A DNA stretch of 48,898 nucleotides from assembly GCA_903867225.1 (NCBI GenBank), contig CAIPQN010000014.1:1-48898 (forward strand), written 5' to 3'. This document shows, piece by piece, positions 46,716 to 48,898 of this stretch; the stretch's first letter is position 1; every line of letters begins with the position of its first letter. The stretch is from an uncultured Pseudomonadota bacterium (GTDB lineage: Bacteria > Pseudomonadota > Gammaproteobacteria > Methylococcales > Methylomonadaceae). The position numbers and the translations under genes were made by a program. The notes under the pieces were generated by a model that was not told where the DNA came from, did no database searches, and saw only the letters and a list, made by a program, of their open reading frames with translations.

Positions 46716-47732
46716 TTAACCGTATTTTTGTTTATTTCGGTTCATCCAAAAATTTGTCGCTAATTGATGTGCTTGTTCTTTTGTTTCCGTTTTATTCAGC
46801 AATTTCAAAGCCACAGCAGCTGTGCCAATAACACTGGCTTCTGCAAAATCATCTTCAAATTCACCGCGCCACAACAACGTGAGTTGTTCAGGATTTAAAT
46901 TTTCGGGTTTGACGTGTCGATGCGTAAATAATGCGTCCCACATTTCGTCGCTTAATTCGCCGTTATGAACACTTTGCACCAAACATTCTACGTCAGGATT
47001 TCGTTCAGTTTCACCGCCCTCACCTTTCAAAACTGCCATGTGTGGTTGATTTAAAAGCATTGCTGCGTGTTGATGAACTGCTCTATAACTGGGGTGAAAA
47101 ATACCTTGAATGCTGTAAGGTGCATCAAATGGATTTAGCAAACGCACCAACGTGTGAACAGGTGAACGAAGTCCTAAAATCGGACGTAATTGAATAATAT
47201 CGTGCAATTTTGGGCAAAAATGTTCGAGTGACAAATAACTGAATTTTTGCATTTTTAATTGATTTTCTGCTTCTTCAATTGAAGTGGCTGCTTTCAAACC
47301 CAAATAATGCAATACGTTTTCGGTATAAATTCGGTCTGGCGAGTGTCCTTCTGCGCCGTGCATAAAAATCGTCACACCATTTTCAACTAACAATAAAGCC
47401 GATAATAAAAACCACGGTAAATGCCGACGTTTTCCCGCATACGACGACCAATCTAAATCAACGTGAATACTATTTTGAAAATGGAAAAAGTCGCGTCCTG
47501 CTTGAGCAAAGCCCGCTAATTCTTCGGCGGTTTCTTCTTTTACCCGCATTAACATTAAAAACGCGCCTAATTGAATTGGCAAAACTTCATCTGCCAAAAT
47601 CATTTTCATCGCTTTATAGGCTTCTTCTCGTGTGAGAGGACGTGAACCTTTCTTGCCTTTGCCTAAAATACGGACAATTTCAGCAAATGGATGTTCTTCA
47701 GAAGGTGTATTTTCGTGGTGAGTAAAAGTCAT
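46716..47732 (-). CDS. ybiB: TrpD2/YbiB family nucleic-acid-binding protein
   Basis: This 338-residue protein has the anthranilate phosphoribosyltransferase fold but diverges at the phosphoribosyl-diphosphate site. Family marks are the N-terminal helix domain (PLTREEAYKAMKMILADEVL, LGAFLMLMRVKEET) and GVTIFMHGAEGHSPDRIYTE. E. coli YbiB binds DNA and RNA without enzyme activity and is LexA-controlled. Such genes are often annotated as a glycosyl transferase. It overlaps the cyoE stop by 4 nt (ATGA), so the two are cotranscribed. Confidence 0.9.
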   Translation of the reverse strand: MTFTHHENTPSEEHPFAEIVRILGKGKKGSRPLTREEAYKAMKMILADEVLPIQLGAFLMLMRVKEETAEELAGFAQAGRDFFHFQNSIHVDLDWSSYAGKRRHLPWFLLSALLLVENGVTIFMHGAEGHSPDRIYTENVLHYLGLKAATSIEEAENQLKMQKFSYLSLEHFCPKLHDIIQLRPILGLRSPVHTLVRLLNPFDAPYSIQGIFHPSYRAVHQHAAMLLNQPHMAVLKGEGGETERNPDVECLVQSVHNGELSDEMWDALFTHRHVKPENLNPEQLTLLWRGEFEDDFAEASVIGTAAVALKLLNKTETKEQAHQLATNFWMNRNKQKYG

Positions 47733-48604
47733 AACGTAAATCTCAAATAATGATCAAGTAACAACGCGGCAAAAATCACTGTGATATAAACAATTGAATA
47801 CCAAAATGTCCGCATCGCTGTTTTATTGTCTTTTGCTCGCATCATGGCAATAACGTAATACAAAAAAACGATATTTAAAATCAACGTCACGCCTAAATAA
47901 ATGAGTCCACTCATGCCTGTTAAATACGGCAACATTGTCACAATGAACAGCAAAACGGTATAAAGTAAAATCTGTAATCGTGTGTAATCTGCGCCGTGCG
48001 TAACAGGCAACATTGGGATATTTACTTTGGCGTATTCTTTTTCACGCGCAATCGCTAACGCCCAAAAATGCGGGGGTGTCCAAACGAAAATAATCAGCGC
48101 GAGTAATAAAGCGTAAGGATGCACTTCGCCTGTCATCGCGCACCAACCTAATAATGGCGGTGTTGAACCGAATAAACCTCCAATCACAATGTTTTGTGGT
48201 GAAGCGCGTTTCAAATAGCAGGTATAAATAATGGCGTAGCCGAATAACGATAAAAATGTCAGCACGGCAGTCAGCATATTCACTTTTACGATTAACAAAA
48301 GCATTGCCACAATTCCTAAAATTGCAGCGAAACTTAAAACATTCGTGGTACTTAAATCGCCTTGTGGCAACGGACGATTTTCCGTGCGGCGCATTTCTGC
48401 ATCTGCTTTGCGGTCAATAAAATGATTAATAGCAGCGGCTGAGGCGGACGCAAAACCAATCCCGACTAAGCTGTAAAACATCAGATCAAGTGGCGGCAAC
48501 ATTGGCATTGCAAGCAACATTCCAACGACTGCGGTAAATAACATTTCTGCAACCACATTGGGTTTGCAGAGCGTGAGGTAACTTTTCCAAAGAGGTGTAG
48601 GCAT
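47729..48604 (-). CDS. cyoE: Protoheme IX farnesyltransferase (heme O synthase)
   Basis: CyoE attaches a farnesyl group to heme B to make heme O for terminal oxidases. The 291-residue UbiA-type prenyltransferase has about nine helices, the first Asp-rich motif NHFIDRKADAEMRRTENRPL, and KRASPQNIVIGGLFGSTPPLLGW (two parts of one conserved loop), with HFWALAIAREKEYAKVNIPM on the cytosolic side. In many bacteria it follows cox genes; none are here. It pairs functionally with the hem genes 4 kb away. Its promoter is at 48649-48678. Confidence 0.96.
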   Translation of the reverse strand: MPTPLWKSYLTLCKPNVVAEMLFTAVVGMLLAMPMLPPLDLMFYSLVGIGFASASAAAINHFIDRKADAEMRRTENRPLPQGDLSTTNVLSFAAILGIVAMLLLIVKVNMLTAVLTFLSLFGYAIIYTCYLKRASPQNIVIGGLFGSTPPLLGWCAMTGEVHPYALLLALIIFVWTPPHFWALAIAREKEYAKVNIPMLPVTHGADYTRLQILLYTVLLFIVTMLPYLTGMSGLIYLGVTLILNIVFLYYVIAMMRAKDNKTAMRTFWYSIVYITVIFAALLLDHYLRFTL

Positions 48605-48648
48605 AATGAATATAATCCGAATTTTAAAAAATCATGAAGTTGGCAGCA

Positions 48649-48678
48649 ACTGTAGCAGACGCAAAAAACTAACGTCAA
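48649..48678 (-). promoter_or_regulatory. Promoter of cyoE
   Basis: On the minus strand, TTGACG (48673-48678) and TACAGT (48649-48654) have an 18-nt spacer ending in TGC, giving an extended -10. The predicted start is about 38 nt before the cyoE ATG. Confidence 0.7.
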
Positions 48679-48681
48679 CTA

Positions 48682-48777
48682 ATGTGGTACACAGAAGAAC
48701 GTAGTTATATCGCCGCTCTGTGTCAAATAAACCACCGAATGAAGGACAAATCGAAACCGCTGTTACCAACGCTTTAA
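48682..48777 (+). pseudogene. Short frame running into the right repeat
   Basis: From ATG 48682 a 31-codon frame (MWYTEERSYIAALCQINHRM at the start) crosses into the repeat at 48761 and stops at 48775-48777. It may be the 5' remnant of a gene cut by the repeat, divergent from cyoE. No ribosome site is clear and no family is recognised. Confidence 0.25.
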
Positions 48778-48898
48778 ATTTGACCCCTTAGCAACGGAAT
48801 AAGCTAATCCATTTAACGAAAAATAGAATATCGTAGAAATCAATAACGACAATGGATTGAAGTCATAAACCACACTTCAATAGGGGGTCAATTAAAAA
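48761..48898 (-). repeat. Right copy of the 138-bp repeat, inverted
   Basis: This is the exact reverse complement of 1-138. The boundary with unique sequence is between 48760 and 48761. The internal TTGACCCC/GGGGTCAA pair lies at 48780-48787 and 48884-48891. Confidence 0.97.

Noticed and set aside
46716-47732. Anthranilate phosphoribosyltransferase (TrpD)
   Set aside because: The phosphoribosyl-diphosphate signature is degenerate and no other trp genes are nearby; YbiB/TrpD2 fits better.

Overview
The window reads as an AT-rich gammaproteobacterial chromosome segment (my estimate is about 40% G+C). HflD, LplT, the hemCDXY operon, YbiB/TrpD2 and the FlgP/FlgT flagellar proteins together fit Gammaproteobacteria. 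A member of the sulfur- or methane-oxidising orders is possible, but the sequence alone does not settle it. Both ends of the window are the same 138-bp sequence in inverted orientation, so the window is probably one assembled contig that stops in a dispersed repeat on each side.

Region by region. (1) 1-2,330: the left repeat, then a short phage- or island-like module of small unknown proteins, an HNH nuclease, a DEDD-type 3'-5' exonuclease and an AlpA-like DNA-binding protein. Its genes use a recurring hairpin-plus-ribosome-site leader. The module abuts the 3' end of a tRNA-Thr gene. (2) 2,345-2,730: a minus-strand tRNA operon Gly-Cys-Thr with a clear promoter and two intrinsic terminators, one of them internal. 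(3) 2,747-11,400, all minus strand: a one-TM protein, an ABC-2 permease, ClpB, a ZIP metal transporter, a DUF1348 protein, a membrane-anchored two-domain multicopper oxidase, and LplT. (4) 11,592-18,273: ahcY on plus, convergent with a compact minus-strand run lmwPTP, dienelactone hydrolase, Ste24 protease, rsgA, J-domain protein, pyrB. (5) 18,274-21,959: a structured 326-bp intergenic region, then moaA, an MHS-type transporter and apbE. (6) 21,962-23,922: flgP-flgT behind a sigma-28-like promoter. (7) 23,997-29,301, plus strand: cca, a GH17 membrane protein, trxA, nadK and an unrecognised ferritin-like diiron protein. (8) 29,305-35,865, minus strand: glyQ-glyS-[TonB-dependent receptor]-gmhB-plsC. 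(9) 36,019-39,931, plus strand: tatB-tatC, a lipoprotein, moaB, DUF423, hflD, prmC. (10) 39,920-44,337, minus strand: hemC-hemD-hemX-hemY and a small lipoprotein. (11) 44,533-48,604, minus strand: a chemoreceptor, then cyoE-trpD2, and the right-hand repeat.

The most striking feature is a tract of 15 uninterrupted CTTG units (CAAG on the coding strand) immediately upstream of the TonB-dependent receptor gene. This is a strong candidate phase-variation switch. The receptor gene sits inside what is commonly a glyQ-glyS-gmhB-plsC neighbourhood, so switching could also affect the two envelope genes behind it. Other points of interest are the hairpin leaders in the phage-like module, the FliA-type promoter that ties flgPT to motility, the unusual copper layout of the multicopper oxidase, and the unassigned diiron protein. 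Most of the window is ordinary housekeeping: heme synthesis, tRNA charging and maturation, molybdopterin synthesis, Tat export and protein quality control.
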